Of a DNA stretch of 64,000 bases, positions 42,874 through 52,670 are shown piece after piece. The notes under the pieces were generated by a model. It did no database searches. It was given only the letters and a program-made list of their open reading frames with translations, and was not told the origin of the DNA. The first letter of the stretch is position 1. Each line of letters begins with the position of its first letter. The DNA comes from CAZWSX01 sp964636985 (GTDB taxonomy: Bacteria > Planctomycetota > Planctomycetia > Pirellulales > Pirellulaceae): NCBI GenBank assembly GCA_964636985.1, contig CAZWSX010000007.1:186001-250000 (forward strand), given 5' to 3'. The translations under genes were made by a program, and so were the position numbers.

Positions 42874-44274
42874 ATGCTGCTCACACTCACCACCACCCAT
42901 CCCCACGCCGACAATCTTGGCTACCTGCTGCACAAGCACCCGCAAAAGGTGCAGCAGTTCGATTTGAGCTTCGGCAAAGCGCACGTCTATTATCCAGAGG
43001 CATCGACTGATCGATGTACCGCCGCGCTGCTGCTCGATGTCAACTCGATCGACATTGTCCGCGGTAAAGGGGGCAAAAAGTCGTCGTTTGCTTTGGGGCA
43101 GTATGTTAACGATCGGCCGTACATCGCGTCGTCGTTTCTGAGCGTCGCCATCGCGCAGGTCTTCGGCAGCGCGTTGGGAGGGAAGTGCAAAGACCGTCCG
43201 CAAGCGGTTGGCCAAGTGATGCCTCTCGTCGCTCAGTTGGATGTGCTTCCGGTTCGCGCGGGCGACACCGCGATTCACGAGTTGTTCGAGCCCCTCGGCT
43301 ACCAGGTCTCCGCGACTCCCTATCCGCTCGATCCGATGTTCCCCGAGTGGGGCAACAGCCCGTACTACTCGGTGACGCTGCAAGGAACGGTAATGCTCTC
43401 GGCGTTGCTATCCCACCTGTATGTGCTGATTCCTGTCTTCGACAACGCCAAGCACTACTTCATCGGCAAGGAGGAACTCGAAAAACTCCTGACCAAAGGG
43501 GCCGGGTGGCTTGCCAATCACCCCAAGAAGGAATGGATCACCCGGCGATACTTGCGGCACCGAGGCGGGCTGGTCCGCCAGGCTCTGGCGCGGCTGGAGG
43601 ATATTCCGTTGCCTGAGGATGTCGAGCAGCCCGCGAAGGTGGATCACCAGGAGGAAGAACTCGAACAGCCGATCAGCCTGAATACTCAGCGGCTGCATGC
43701 AGTCGTTGAAGTACTCAAGGAGTCGTCTGCGAAGTCGGTTGTCGATCTGGGCTGCGGCGAAGGGAAACTGTTGCATCGGTTGTTTAAGGAGAAACAGTTT
43801 TCGCGATTGGTGGGACTCGATGTTTCGCTGCGGTCGCTGGAGATTGCGTTTCGCCGGTTGCGGGTGGAGCAGTTGCCCGAACGTCAAAGGGATCGCCTTT
43901 CGCTAATGCACGGCTCGCTGATGTACCGCGACAAGCGAATCGACGGCTTCGACGCCGCGGCCGTGGTGGAAGTGATCGAGCATCTCGACCCGCCGCGGCT
44001 TTCAGCATTCGAGCGAGTCGCGTTCGAGTTTGCCAAACCGAAGCTCGTCGTCGTAACGACTCCCAACGCCGAATACAACGTGAAGTGGGAATCGTTGCCG
44101 GCAGGCAAATTCCGCCACAGCGACCACCGCTTCGAGTGGACCCGCGCGGAATTCGAATCGTGGAGCAAGCGCGTTGCAGAGCGATTTAGTTATCGCGTCC
44201 GCTTCTCGCCGGTAGGGCCCGTAGACGAAGTGGTCGGTTCGCCGACACAGATGGGGGTATTCGAACGTGACTAA
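42874..44274 (+). CDS. hen1: 3'-terminal RNA 2'-O-methyltransferase Hen1
   Basis: This encodes 466 residues, typical length. The N-terminal half (LLTLTTTHPHADNLGYLLHK, then DVNSIDIVRGKGGK) is the bacterial Hen1-specific domain that pairs with Pnkp. The C-terminal methyltransferase has motif I VVDLGCGEGKLLHRL (about 289) and the metal-binding residues E366, E369, H370 and H418 in EVIEH and HSDHRFEW. It methylates the 2'-OH of the 3'-terminal nucleotide of cleaved RNA before ligation, so that the repaired junction resists the same nuclease. It overlaps pnkp by 8 bases. Confidence 0.97.
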   Translation: MLLTLTTTHPHADNLGYLLHKHPQKVQQFDLSFGKAHVYYPEASTDRCTAALLLDVNSIDIVRGKGGKKSSFALGQYVNDRPYIASSFLSVAIAQVFGSALGGKCKDRPQAVGQVMPLVAQLDVLPVRAGDTAIHELFEPLGYQVSATPYPLDPMFPEWGNSPYYSVTLQGTVMLSALLSHLYVLIPVFDNAKHYFIGKEELEKLLTKGAGWLANHPKKEWITRRYLRHRGGLVRQALARLEDIPLPEDVEQPAKVDHQEEELEQPISLNTQRLHAVVEVLKESSAKSVVDLGCGEGKLLHRLFKEKQFSRLVGLDVSLRSLEIAFRRLRVEQLPERQRDRLSLMHGSLMYRDKRIDGFDAAAVVEVIEHLDPPRLSAFERVAFEFAKPKLVVVTTPNAEYNVKWESLPAGKFRHSDHRFEWTRAEFESWSKRVAERFSYRVRFSPVGPVDEVVGSPTQMGVFERD

Positions 44275-46876
44275 GTTGCAAATTCCAAAACTGTCGCTTG
44301 TCGTCCTGATCGGAACCAGCGGTTCAGGTAAAAGCACGTTTGCGCAAAAACACTTCCTGCCCACCGAAGTGATTTCGTCCGACTATTGCCGGGGCCTCGT
44401 CAGCGACGATACCAACGACCAAACCGCGACCAACGACGCGTTTGAACTGCTCCACTTCGTCGCCGGCAAGCGCTTGGCCCTCGGCAAGCTGGTCGTCATC
44501 GACGCAACCAACGTGCAAGCAGAAGCTCGCTTACCGCTCGTCCGGTTGGCCAAGGAGTACCACTGCTTTCCCGTGGCGATCGTGCTCAATCTCGACGAAG
44601 ACCTTTGCCACGAACGGAATCGAGACCGGCCCGATCGCCGGTTCGGCGCGCACGTGGTGCGGCAGCAAAAGTCGCAACTGAAGCGTTCGCTGCGATTTCT
44701 CAAGCACGAGGGATTTCGGTACATCTATGTGTTGAACGATCCGACTGAGGTCGATCGCGCTACGATCGAGCGGACGCCTCTTTGGAACGACCGCCGAGAG
44801 GAACACGGGCCGTTCGACATCATCGGCGATGTGCACGGCTGCGCCGACGAACTGGAAGAGCTGCTTGCCAAGCTGGGTTACGAACTTGCACCGCGCGGTG
44901 TCTCGTCCGATGACTCGTGGGGCGAGTACTTCTACCGTCATCCGCAAGGTCGTCGGGCGATCTTCGTTGGCGACCTGGTTGACCGTGGGCCGCGCGTTCT
45001 CGATTGTGTTCGGATCGCACGGAACATGGTCGAGCAGGGGACCGCTATGTGCGTACCCGGCAATCACGAAATGAAATTGCTCCGCAAGCTTTCTGGCAGG
45101 GACGTCAAAGTCTCGCACGGCTTGGCCGAATCGCTGGCGCAAATCGAGCAACTCGACGAGCAGGTTCGGCCGGCATTTGTGCAAGAAATGACGGCGTTCA
45201 TGGATCGCCTCGTTAGCCACTACGTGCTCGACGACGGCAAACTGGTTGTCGCGCACGCCGGTTTGAAGAAGGAGATGCACGGTCGCGGATCGGGCAAAGT
45301 CCGCGAATTCTGCCTTTATGGCGATACCACGGGCGAGTCCGACGAGTTCGGCCTTCCTATCCGACTCAAGTGGGCCAAAGATTACCGCGGCACCGCCATG
45401 GTGGTTTACGGGCACACGCCTGTCGTGGAACCCGAGTGGCTCAACGGGACGGTCAACATCGATACTGGATGTGTCTTCGGCGGCAAGCTGACCGCGCTGC
45501 GCTACCCGGAAAAGCAGACCGTGTCGGTTCCGGCCAAGCGGATGTATTGCGAACCACGCCGCCCAATCGCCGATCCGGCGACAACGCCGAGCACACTCAC
45601 AACGCAACAAGAGTACGACGACGTCCTCGACGCCGCGGATGTTCTGGGCAAGCGGATCATCGCGACGCGATTGCATCGCAACGTCACCGTTCGAGAGGAA
45701 AACGGCACGGCGGCATTCGAAGTGATGTCGCGCTTCGCCGCCAATCCGAAGTGGCTGATTTACCTGCCGCCCACGATGTCTCCCTGCGCAACCAGCAGCG
45801 AAGCGGGGATGCTCGAGCATCCGGCGGAAGCGTTCGGTTATTTTTGCCAGGAAGGGGTCGCGCAGGTCGTGTGCGAAGAAAAGCACATGGGCTCGCGAGC
45901 AGTCGCGATCGTTTGCCGTGACGAAGCCGCCGCGCGGTCGACGTTCGGCGTGATCGAAAACGAGGCCGGCATCATTTACACCCGGACGGGGCGCCGATTC
46001 TTCAGCGATTCGGCTATGGAGATCGCTTTGCTGGATCGCCTTCGCCAGGCCATGACAGCCAGCGGCTTTTGGGACAAGTTCCAAACCACCTGGGCGTGCC
46101 TCGATTGCGAATTGATGCCCTGGTCGGCAAAAGCCCAGGAACTGTTGCGAAACGACTACGCCGCGATCGGCGCAGCGGGAAATGCCGCTCTTCCGTCAAC
46201 TTTGGCGAGCATCGCCGTGGCGATGGAACGTCTTGATGGACCAGCGAGGGAGACGCTGCAAGGATTGCAATCGCAGTTCGCATCGCGAAGAGAGAACGTG
46301 ACACGATTCGTTAACAGTTACCGGAACTACTGCTGGCCCGTGCAATCGGTCGAGGACCTCAAACTGGCGCCGTTCCATTTGCTGGCGACGGAGGGTTACG
46401 TTCACAGTGGCCAAACCAACGTCTGGCACATGGAGACGCTGGCCGAAATCTGCCGGCACGATCCGCAGGTGCTGTTGGCCACACCTTACAAGGTCGTCGA
46501 TATCGACGACCCGCAAAGCGAGGCCGAAGGGATCGCCTGGTGGCAATCGCTGGTGGCTAAGGGCGGCGAGGGGATGGTCGTGAAGCCGCTCTCCTTTGTT
46601 GCAACAAATGGCAGTGAGACGATCCAGCCAGCCGTCAAATGCCGTGGGCCGGAATACTTACGCATTATCTACGGTCCGGACTACAGCGACGAACAGAATC
46701 TGGCTCGGCTCCGGCGCCGCGGCTTGGGACGCAAGCGATCCCTAGCGTTGCGCGAGTTCGCCCTTGGAGTCGAAGCATTGGAACGCTTCGTCCGTCGCGA
46801 GCCGCTCCGCCGTGTGCACGAATGCGTGTTCGGCGTGCTGGCGCTCGAAAGCGAACCAGTCGACCCACGCTTGTAA
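44267..46876 (+). CDS. pnkp: Polynucleotide kinase-phosphatase-ligase Pnkp
   Basis: This encodes 869 residues, close to the about 870 of the Clostridium thermocellum enzyme. Three modules follow in order. First is a 5'-kinase with P-loop GTSGSGKST (16-24). Second is a metallophosphoesterase (about 183-420; DIIGDVHGCADEL, VGDLVDRGPR, PGNHEMK, VVAHAGL, YGHTPV) that removes 2',3'-cyclic phosphate or 3'-phosphate. Third is an RNA ligase adenylyltransferase with the nucleotidyl lysine K539 in EEKHMGSRA. It needs Hen1 as partner for sealing. GTG 44267 is the start; no other start is nearby. Confidence 0.97.
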   Translation: MTKLQIPKLSLVVLIGTSGSGKSTFAQKHFLPTEVISSDYCRGLVSDDTNDQTATNDAFELLHFVAGKRLALGKLVVIDATNVQAEARLPLVRLAKEYHCFPVAIVLNLDEDLCHERNRDRPDRRFGAHVVRQQKSQLKRSLRFLKHEGFRYIYVLNDPTEVDRATIERTPLWNDRREEHGPFDIIGDVHGCADELEELLAKLGYELAPRGVSSDDSWGEYFYRHPQGRRAIFVGDLVDRGPRVLDCVRIARNMVEQGTAMCVPGNHEMKLLRKLSGRDVKVSHGLAESLAQIEQLDEQVRPAFVQEMTAFMDRLVSHYVLDDGKLVVAHAGLKKEMHGRGSGKVREFCLYGDTTGESDEFGLPIRLKWAKDYRGTAMVVYGHTPVVEPEWLNGTVNIDTGCVFGGKLTALRYPEKQTVSVPAKRMYCEPRRPIADPATTPSTLTTQQEYDDVLDAADVLGKRIIATRLHRNVTVREENGTAAFEVMSRFAANPKWLIYLPPTMSPCATSSEAGMLEHPAEAFGYFCQEGVAQVVCEEKHMGSRAVAIVCRDEAAARSTFGVIENEAGIIYTRTGRRFFSDSAMEIALLDRLRQAMTASGFWDKFQTTWACLDCELMPWSAKAQELLRNDYAAIGAAGNAALPSTLASIAVAMERLDGPARETLQGLQSQFASRRENVTRFVNSYRNYCWPVQSVEDLKLAPFHLLATEGYVHSGQTNVWHMETLAEICRHDPQVLLATPYKVVDIDDPQSEAEGIAWWQSLVAKGGEGMVVKPLSFVATNGSETIQPAVKCRGPEYLRIIYGPDYSDEQNLARLRRRGLGRKRSLALREFALGVEALERFVRREPLRRVHECVFGVLALESEPVDPRL

Positions 46877-46885
46877 TCTGTTCTC

Positions 46886-46909
46886 GTAGCCGCGTTCGCC
46901 AGAACGCGG
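46886..46909 (+). repeat. REP-like element, family A, copy 2 (left end of an inverted pair)
   Basis: This is identical over 24 bases to the copies at 15135 and 58635: GTAG, arms CCGCGTTC and GAACGCGG, loop GCCA. It lies 9 bases after the pnkp stop. With the inverted copy at 46967-46991 it bounds a 106-base REPIN-like unit. Confidence 0.85.
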
Positions 46910-46966
46910 AAGGTTGGCGCCGCGTAGCCAAGAATCTCTGACCCGTCTGGTACGCTACGTCGTCCT

Positions 46967-46991
46967 CCGCACTCTTGGCGAGTGCGGCTAC
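46967..46991 (-). repeat. REP-like element, family A, inverted covarying copy
   Basis: On the minus strand it reads GTAG, then arms CCGCACTC and GAGTGCGG around GCCAA. Compared with the other copies the stem differs at paired positions yet stays fully complementary. It faces the copy at 46886-46909 and lies in the leader of the tadA gene. Confidence 0.8.
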
Positions 46992-47156
46992 GTTCTGCCG
47001 GTTATTCCGCTTATTCCCTCTATGCCGACTCTCCAAAGGCGGCCATCTCTTAGAGGGGAATGCCCGTTTCCCATTTGCAACCTAGGTTTGGATTGGACGC
47101 ACGCGCCTAGTGCTCCCATTCCGTTAATTGATCGACAACTGGTTGCGAGTCCCCCG

Positions 47157-48488
<1,332 letters not shown>

Positions 48489-48506
48489 TGATTTTGGTTA
48501 CACGAA

Positions 48507-48535
48507 CACTGGCGTCTTTTGGACGCCAGTGCCAC
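48507..48535 (-). repeat. REP-like element, family C, copy 2, inside the tad cluster
   Basis: On the minus strand GTGG precedes 10-base arms CACTGGCGTC and GACGCCAGTG around CAAAA. The stem matches the copy at 36259-36288 but the loop differs. It sits between tadA and tadB, where a hairpin could tune downstream expression. Confidence 0.8.
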
Positions 48536-48607
48536 CCAAGCCGATATTTCGATCAGTCCGACTGAAAGAGTCATTGAGTTCGTCCTCTCGCTTGAGAGCC
48601 TTTCACC

Positions 48608-49570
48608 ATGATGATGTTGATAGTTCCACTCGTCGTGTTCCTGGGAGTCGCCGCGCTGGTCGTGGCGGTCTCGGTGATGTTCACGAAGGAAGCGGACGAA
48701 GTCGTTGAGAATCGTCTGCACGCCATGACCAGCGGCGTCGCCGCGCGAAGCGGCGGCGCAGCCGAAATCAAGGTCTATCAGGGTTCGTTGAACGAAAAGA
48801 CCGACTGGATTGAAGAAGCAGTCACTCGCCACTTCAACCTGCCGAAGTTTATCGAACAGTCGGGCGTTCGGATCACGACCTCGCAACTGGTTCTTATCAC
48901 GATCGGCCTGGTCGGCGGAGCATCGGCGATCGCTTACGTCCTTCGATTGCCGGCGATGTATTGCCCGCTAGTCGGTCTGCCGTTCAGTATTTTGCCGCTG
49001 GCCTACGTCTGGTTCATGCGGGGACGTCGGTTGGCCGCGTTCGGGCGGCAATTACCTGAGGCGCTGGAACTGATTTCGCGAGCCCTCCGCGCCGGTCACA
49101 GCTTGGCGTCGGGTATCAATCTAGTAGCCGAAGAAATGATGGAACCAATCCGCACTGAGTTCGAGCGTGTTTACGAGGCCCAGAACCTCGGTCGGCCGCT
49201 GGAAAGCTCGCTGGAAGAAATGGCCGAGCGGGTCCCCAACCTCGACTTGCGGTTCTTTGTGACGGCCGTGCTGTTGCAACGACAAACGGGTGGTGACCTG
49301 GCCGAAATTCTCGACAAGATCGGGTACCTGATTCGCGAGCGCTTCAAGATTTGGGGCCAGATTCAGGCTCTGACGGGTGAAGGTCGGATGTCGGGTGCCG
49401 TGCTGTTGGCTTTGCCGCCGGTGCTGTTCGTCGTGCTATGGCGGCTCAATCCGACGTACATCACGCCTTTGTTCACCGACCCGATGGGTCAGCAAATGCT
49501 GGCTGGCGGGATTTTCATGCAGTTCCTCGGCGCGGTCGTGATCAAAAAGATCATCGATATCAAGGTTTAG
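48608..49570 (+). CDS. tadB: TadB-type secretion F-domain inner-membrane protein
   Basis: This encodes 320 residues. It has N-terminal membrane segments (about 2-24 and 98-140), then the cytoplasmic T2SF domain FGRQLPEALELISRALRAGHSLASGINLVAEEMMEP...EFERVYEAQNLGRPLESSLEEMAERVPNLDLRFFVTAVLLQRQTGG and two C-terminal membrane segments. This is the platform subunit that works with TadA and TadC. It begins 119 bases after tadA and ends 38 bases before tadC. Confidence 0.93.
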   Translation: MMMLIVPLVVFLGVAALVVAVSVMFTKEADEVVENRLHAMTSGVAARSGGAAEIKVYQGSLNEKTDWIEEAVTRHFNLPKFIEQSGVRITTSQLVLITIGLVGGASAIAYVLRLPAMYCPLVGLPFSILPLAYVWFMRGRRLAAFGRQLPEALELISRALRAGHSLASGINLVAEEMMEPIRTEFERVYEAQNLGRPLESSLEEMAERVPNLDLRFFVTAVLLQRQTGGDLAEILDKIGYLIRERFKIWGQIQALTGEGRMSGAVLLALPPVLFVVLWRLNPTYITPLFTDPMGQQMLAGGIFMQFLGAVVIKKIIDIKV

Positions 49571-49608
49571 AACGAGAAGTTTGGGAAACGACGTTTAGGA
49601 ATCGAACG

Positions 49609-50589
49609 ATGCTTCTGCTTGCTCAAACATCAATGCCCGGCATGATCTGGATGGCTCCGTTGGCCGCGTTTGCGTGCATCGCGGTAATCGCTTACGTGTT
49701 GGCGGAACAATTCTCTGGAAAAGACAAGTCGATCGAGGACCGCCTCGACGACTTCCGCGACCCTGCCGCGCGCCGCCAGCGCGAACGCAACAAGCGAGGC
49801 GAATCGACCGTCTCGCGCGTGCTTACGAACACTGCTGTTGCGATGTCGAAGCCGCTCCAGCCCAAGAGCGAAACCGAAGTCAATGCTGTTCGCGATAAGC
49901 TTTCGTATGCTGGCTTCCGCAGCGAGAACGCCCCGTTCGTATTTTGGGGAGCGAAGTTCGCCGGTTTGATTTTTGGTTTTATGGTCGCCGGCGGGGTTTA
50001 CGCCTTTGTCGGAATTAGCGGGATCATGGGCCTGGTCAAAGCCATGGCGCCGATCGGCCTGTTGTTCTTTGGTCCCGACATCCTCATTTGGTGGATGGGC
50101 AAGAGTCGCAAGCAATCGATCTTCCTCGGCTTGCCCGACGCCCTCGACTTGCTCGTGGTGTGCGTGGAAGCCGGTCTCGGTCTCGACCAGGCGATGCGCA
50201 AGGTCACGGAGGAAATGAAAAAGTCGCACCCGGTCATCGCCGATGAATTCGGTCTGTGTAACTTGCACTTGCAGATGGGGCGCCAACGAACCCAAGTGCT
50301 GCAAGACTTAGGCAACCGTAACGGCGTGGAAGACCTTCGGACCCTGGCGTCGATCATGATCCAAGCCGACAAGTTCGGCTCCAGCATCGCCCAAGCGTTG
50401 CGAACGCAAAGCGAAGCGATGCGAACTCGCCGCCGTCAGATCGCCGAAGAAAAAGCCCAGCAAACGGCGGTGAAGTTGATCTTCCCGCTGGTGCTCTTCA
50501 TCTTCCCGGGCATCTTCGTCGTGCTGGTCGGGCCCGCCGCCATCACGATGGTCCGCGAAATGTTCCCCGCCATGAGCAAGGGCGGCTAA
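49609..50589 (+). CDS. tadC: TadC-type secretion F-domain inner-membrane protein
   Basis: This encodes 326 residues. A TadB-like paralogue, with an N-terminal membrane segment (about 13-32), a charged linker (DKSIEDRLDDFRDPAARRQ), two central segments, the T2SF domain LPDALDLLVVCVEAGLGLDQAMRKVTEEM and a final C-terminal segment PLVLFIFPGIFVVLVGPAAI. It is the last of the three platform genes. No pilin, prepilin peptidase, secretin or tadZ gene is in the window, so the rest must lie elsewhere. ATG 49609 is chosen because the reading upstream of it crosses tadB in another frame. Confidence 0.92.
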   Translation: MLLLAQTSMPGMIWMAPLAAFACIAVIAYVLAEQFSGKDKSIEDRLDDFRDPAARRQRERNKRGESTVSRVLTNTAVAMSKPLQPKSETEVNAVRDKLSYAGFRSENAPFVFWGAKFAGLIFGFMVAGGVYAFVGISGIMGLVKAMAPIGLLFFGPDILIWWMGKSRKQSIFLGLPDALDLLVVCVEAGLGLDQAMRKVTEEMKKSHPVIADEFGLCNLHLQMGRQRTQVLQDLGNRNGVEDLRTLASIMIQADKFGSSIAQALRTQSEAMRTRRRQIAEEKAQQTAVKLIFPLVLFIFPGIFVVLVGPAAITMVREMFPAMSKGG

Positions 50590-50593
50590 GCAT

Positions 50594-50617
50594 GTAGGAC
50601 GGACAATCCTGTCCGTC
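50594..50617 (+). repeat. REP-like element, family B, copy 2
   Basis: This is identical to the 36177-36200 copy over GTAG, arms GACGGACA/TGTCCGTC and loop ATCC, again followed by GTGGAC. It begins 5 bases after the tadC stop. Confidence 0.85.
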
Positions 50618-50686
50618 GATAGTGGACTCGCTCTGGCAAGCAAAGAGTGGGAGCCAGGGAGTCGAAGGAGAGGGGGAGCGTGAAAA

Positions 50687-50710
50687 GTGGCACAGACAAT
50701 CCTGTCTGTG
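50687..50710 (+). repeat. REP-like element, family B, covarying copy 3
   Basis: GTGG precedes arms CACAGACA and TGTCTGTG around ATCC, followed by GTGGAC. Two stem pairs are swapped compared with copies 1 and 2 and remain complementary. It lies between convergent tadC and the PDZ gene. Confidence 0.8.
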
Positions 50711-50755
50711 CGCGGTGGACTCACCACTTCAACACGCGCCGCGCGTGCAATAGCG

Positions 50756-51325
50756 CTACTTCGCAACCGGCACCAAGCTGATCACTCCATCGCGCGCCGC
50801 CTCATCCCCGAGCTTGCGAAACTCAATCCGCACCTTGGCCGGATCGGTCGCCGTTTGCAAAGCGATATAGAACGTATTCATCGCCTTCACCGGCTTGCCT
50901 TCGATTGAAACGATCGCGTCACCTGCTTCTAAAGCGATCTTCTGAGCGCGGCCATCCATCGTTGTAACAACAGACTTCAAGGGACTGGCAACTGACTTGC
51001 TGCCCGCGCGATCAACTGCTGAAATCCGTTCGATGTTGTATCCATCGCTGTCGAACCAGCCATCGGCACCGATCAGCCACTTTCTTTCGGGCACACGAAC
51101 GGGTACCGAAACGGTATAGCGGCGCTCGAACGTTCGCCCCGAAGCATCCGTCGTTGCTTCCGTTCGCGATTCCAGGCCCTGCACGATACTGCCGACAGCA
51201 ACTTCTAATTGGTCGCTATACGTCTCCGCATTCGCAGGACGTGTCTTCTTCTCAAGCTCCGCGCCGTCAGCCAAAGGAAACACGAACGCCAGAGACAAAC
51301 CGACGAAGATCAGGATGCGTCGCAT
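50756..51325 (-). CDS. Small exported PDZ-domain protein
   Basis: This encodes 189 residues. It has a signal peptide (about 1-22, ending DGAEL) and a C-terminal PDZ-like domain from about 100 (SPLKSVVTTMDGRAQKIALEAGDAIVSIEGKPVKAMNTFYIAL). No protease domain is fused. Such PDZ proteins act as adaptors. It is alone, convergent to tadC, with two family B REP-like copies in the intervening 166 bases. Confidence 0.82.
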   Translation of the reverse strand: MRRILIFVGLSLAFVFPLADGAELEKKTRPANAETYSDQLEVAVGSIVQGLESRTEATTDASGRTFERRYTVSVPVRVPERKWLIGADGWFDSDGYNIERISAVDRAGSKSVASPLKSVVTTMDGRAQKIALEAGDAIVSIEGKPVKAMNTFYIALQTATDPAKVRIEFRKLGDEAARDGVISLVPVAK

Positions 51326-51417
51326 AGGTTTATCTCCTTGGCGGGGTCGACGGCTGTACTAACCACCACGTTCGCTGAACGGAAGTCGCCCGTCAAGCAT
51401 CTGTGATTAAACGGCGC

Positions 51418-52659
51418 CTACCTGCCATACCACGCCAGCAGCCGAATGAGCTGGTTGTTGACCATCAGGGCTTTCAGTCGCGTTCGTTGTTGAAGCCCGG
51501 ATAGCGGCGCATAACCCTGAGCCCGGTCGAGGGCCGTGATGATCTCGTGGATGTCGTTGGGCTCAGGCGATCGGCCGAAGGTGGCCCAACGCAGCAGATA
51601 GAGAGCCGCCGGGTACATCAGCGCGAGTTCCAGCCAGCTTTCCAGAACCGACCACCCGCGACGATTCGCCAGAGCGAAGGTATACGAGCGGGCCGAAGCC
51701 TCGAAGAATCTCCCCAGCGGAGTCACGATCGCCGGATCGATTTTTCCGAGTGCCTGTTCCATATCAGCGAACTTCGCGACTGGAAACTTGGGATGGACTT
51801 GGGGAAGCTTACCGCGGCCGAACGTCATCGTCATCGCCCACCAGGCGAGATGGAACCGCGTGAACCAGGTCGGCTGGATGTAGTTGCGAGGATGCAATCG
51901 CGCTAGTTCGAGCAGCGTCAAACGGAATAGCATTCCGGCGCCGCTGCCGGGCGCCACGCGTTCACTAAAGAAGGGCGCGATCTCCTCGCCAATGTTTTCT
52001 TCAAGGACTCGCGACAGATTGCCTAATTCGCCATCGCCGATTCCTTTCGTCTTGGCCTCCTCCATCAATCGGCAATACTCGATCCCGTGCGCCAATCGCC
52101 GGATCGGCGGATAGCGCTCGTCAGCTGCGATCCGCGCCAAAGCTTGCAAGGCAACATTGGCCCGCTTCCACGAGGGTGCTTCGTCGTGCTTGAGCCGTGG
52201 TGTGCCATGAGGTGTCTCGGTCAGACCTCCTTCGGCATCCCATGCTTGGACCGCCGGCAAGTGCTCTTTCACGTCGCGGCCGCGATCGGCCGCCGCCGAA
52301 GGGCACGCGCGACGAATGGTAAGAACTGCGTCCTTCTCGCGGTGGATCAACTGCATCGGAAAGACGCGGCAGATCAGCGGCTTTTCGTCAAAGCCATATT
52401 CCGCGTGGATGCGACAGAGGCCGTTGTCTTGCAAAAAGACACAGCTGCCATCGGAACGCTTAGCGAGCTGTCGCATTCCGCCTTCAAACGGTGCCGTGAT
52501 CGCGACGTTGGCGTACTCAGGCTTCTCGTTCCACTTTTGCTTTTCGAGGCGTTCCAGGTCGTCGGGCTTAAGTGGCACGATACTTCCGCGGCAGCAGACG
52601 CCACATTGATGGCAGTCCCACTTTTCCCCCATCGGAAGCGTGACGATCGGAAGCGACAT
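51418..52659 (-). CDS. YkgJ-type cysteine-cluster protein
   Basis: This encodes 413 residues. The N-terminus carries the cluster CHQCGVCCRGS (about 16-26), followed by the LKPDDLERL segment and further conserved Cys in CRIHAEYGF, ICRVFPMQLI and RRACPSAA. These match the YkgJ/UPF0153 family, thought to bind an iron-sulfur or zinc centre. The C-terminal about 250 residues are helical and without known domain. Function is unknown. The start is ATG 52659, 11 bases after the PQQ propeller's stop, so the two are likely co-transcribed. Confidence 0.85.
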   Translation of the reverse strand: MSLPIVTLPMGEKWDCHQCGVCCRGSIVPLKPDDLERLEKQKWNEKPEYANVAITAPFEGGMRQLAKRSDGSCVFLQDNGLCRIHAEYGFDEKPLICRVFPMQLIHREKDAVLTIRRACPSAAADRGRDVKEHLPAVQAWDAEGGLTETPHGTPRLKHDEAPSWKRANVALQALARIAADERYPPIRRLAHGIEYCRLMEEAKTKGIGDGELGNLSRVLEENIGEEIAPFFSERVAPGSGAGMLFRLTLLELARLHPRNYIQPTWFTRFHLAWWAMTMTFGRGKLPQVHPKFPVAKFADMEQALGKIDPAIVTPLGRFFEASARSYTFALANRRGWSVLESWLELALMYPAALYLLRWATFGRSPEPNDIHEIITALDRAQGYAPLSGLQQRTRLKALMVNNQLIRLLAWYGR

Positions 52660-52670
52660 CGATTGTTTGG

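Noticed and set aside
44531..46084. A 517-residue open frame antisense to pnkp
   Set aside because: It mirrors codon-position bias of pnkp, has no domain, and pnkp is intact on the opposite strand.
46914..47156. N-terminal extension of TadA through the REPIN-like pair
   Set aside because: The extra 81 residues come from repeat sequence and do not resemble CpaF; family similarity starts at 47157.
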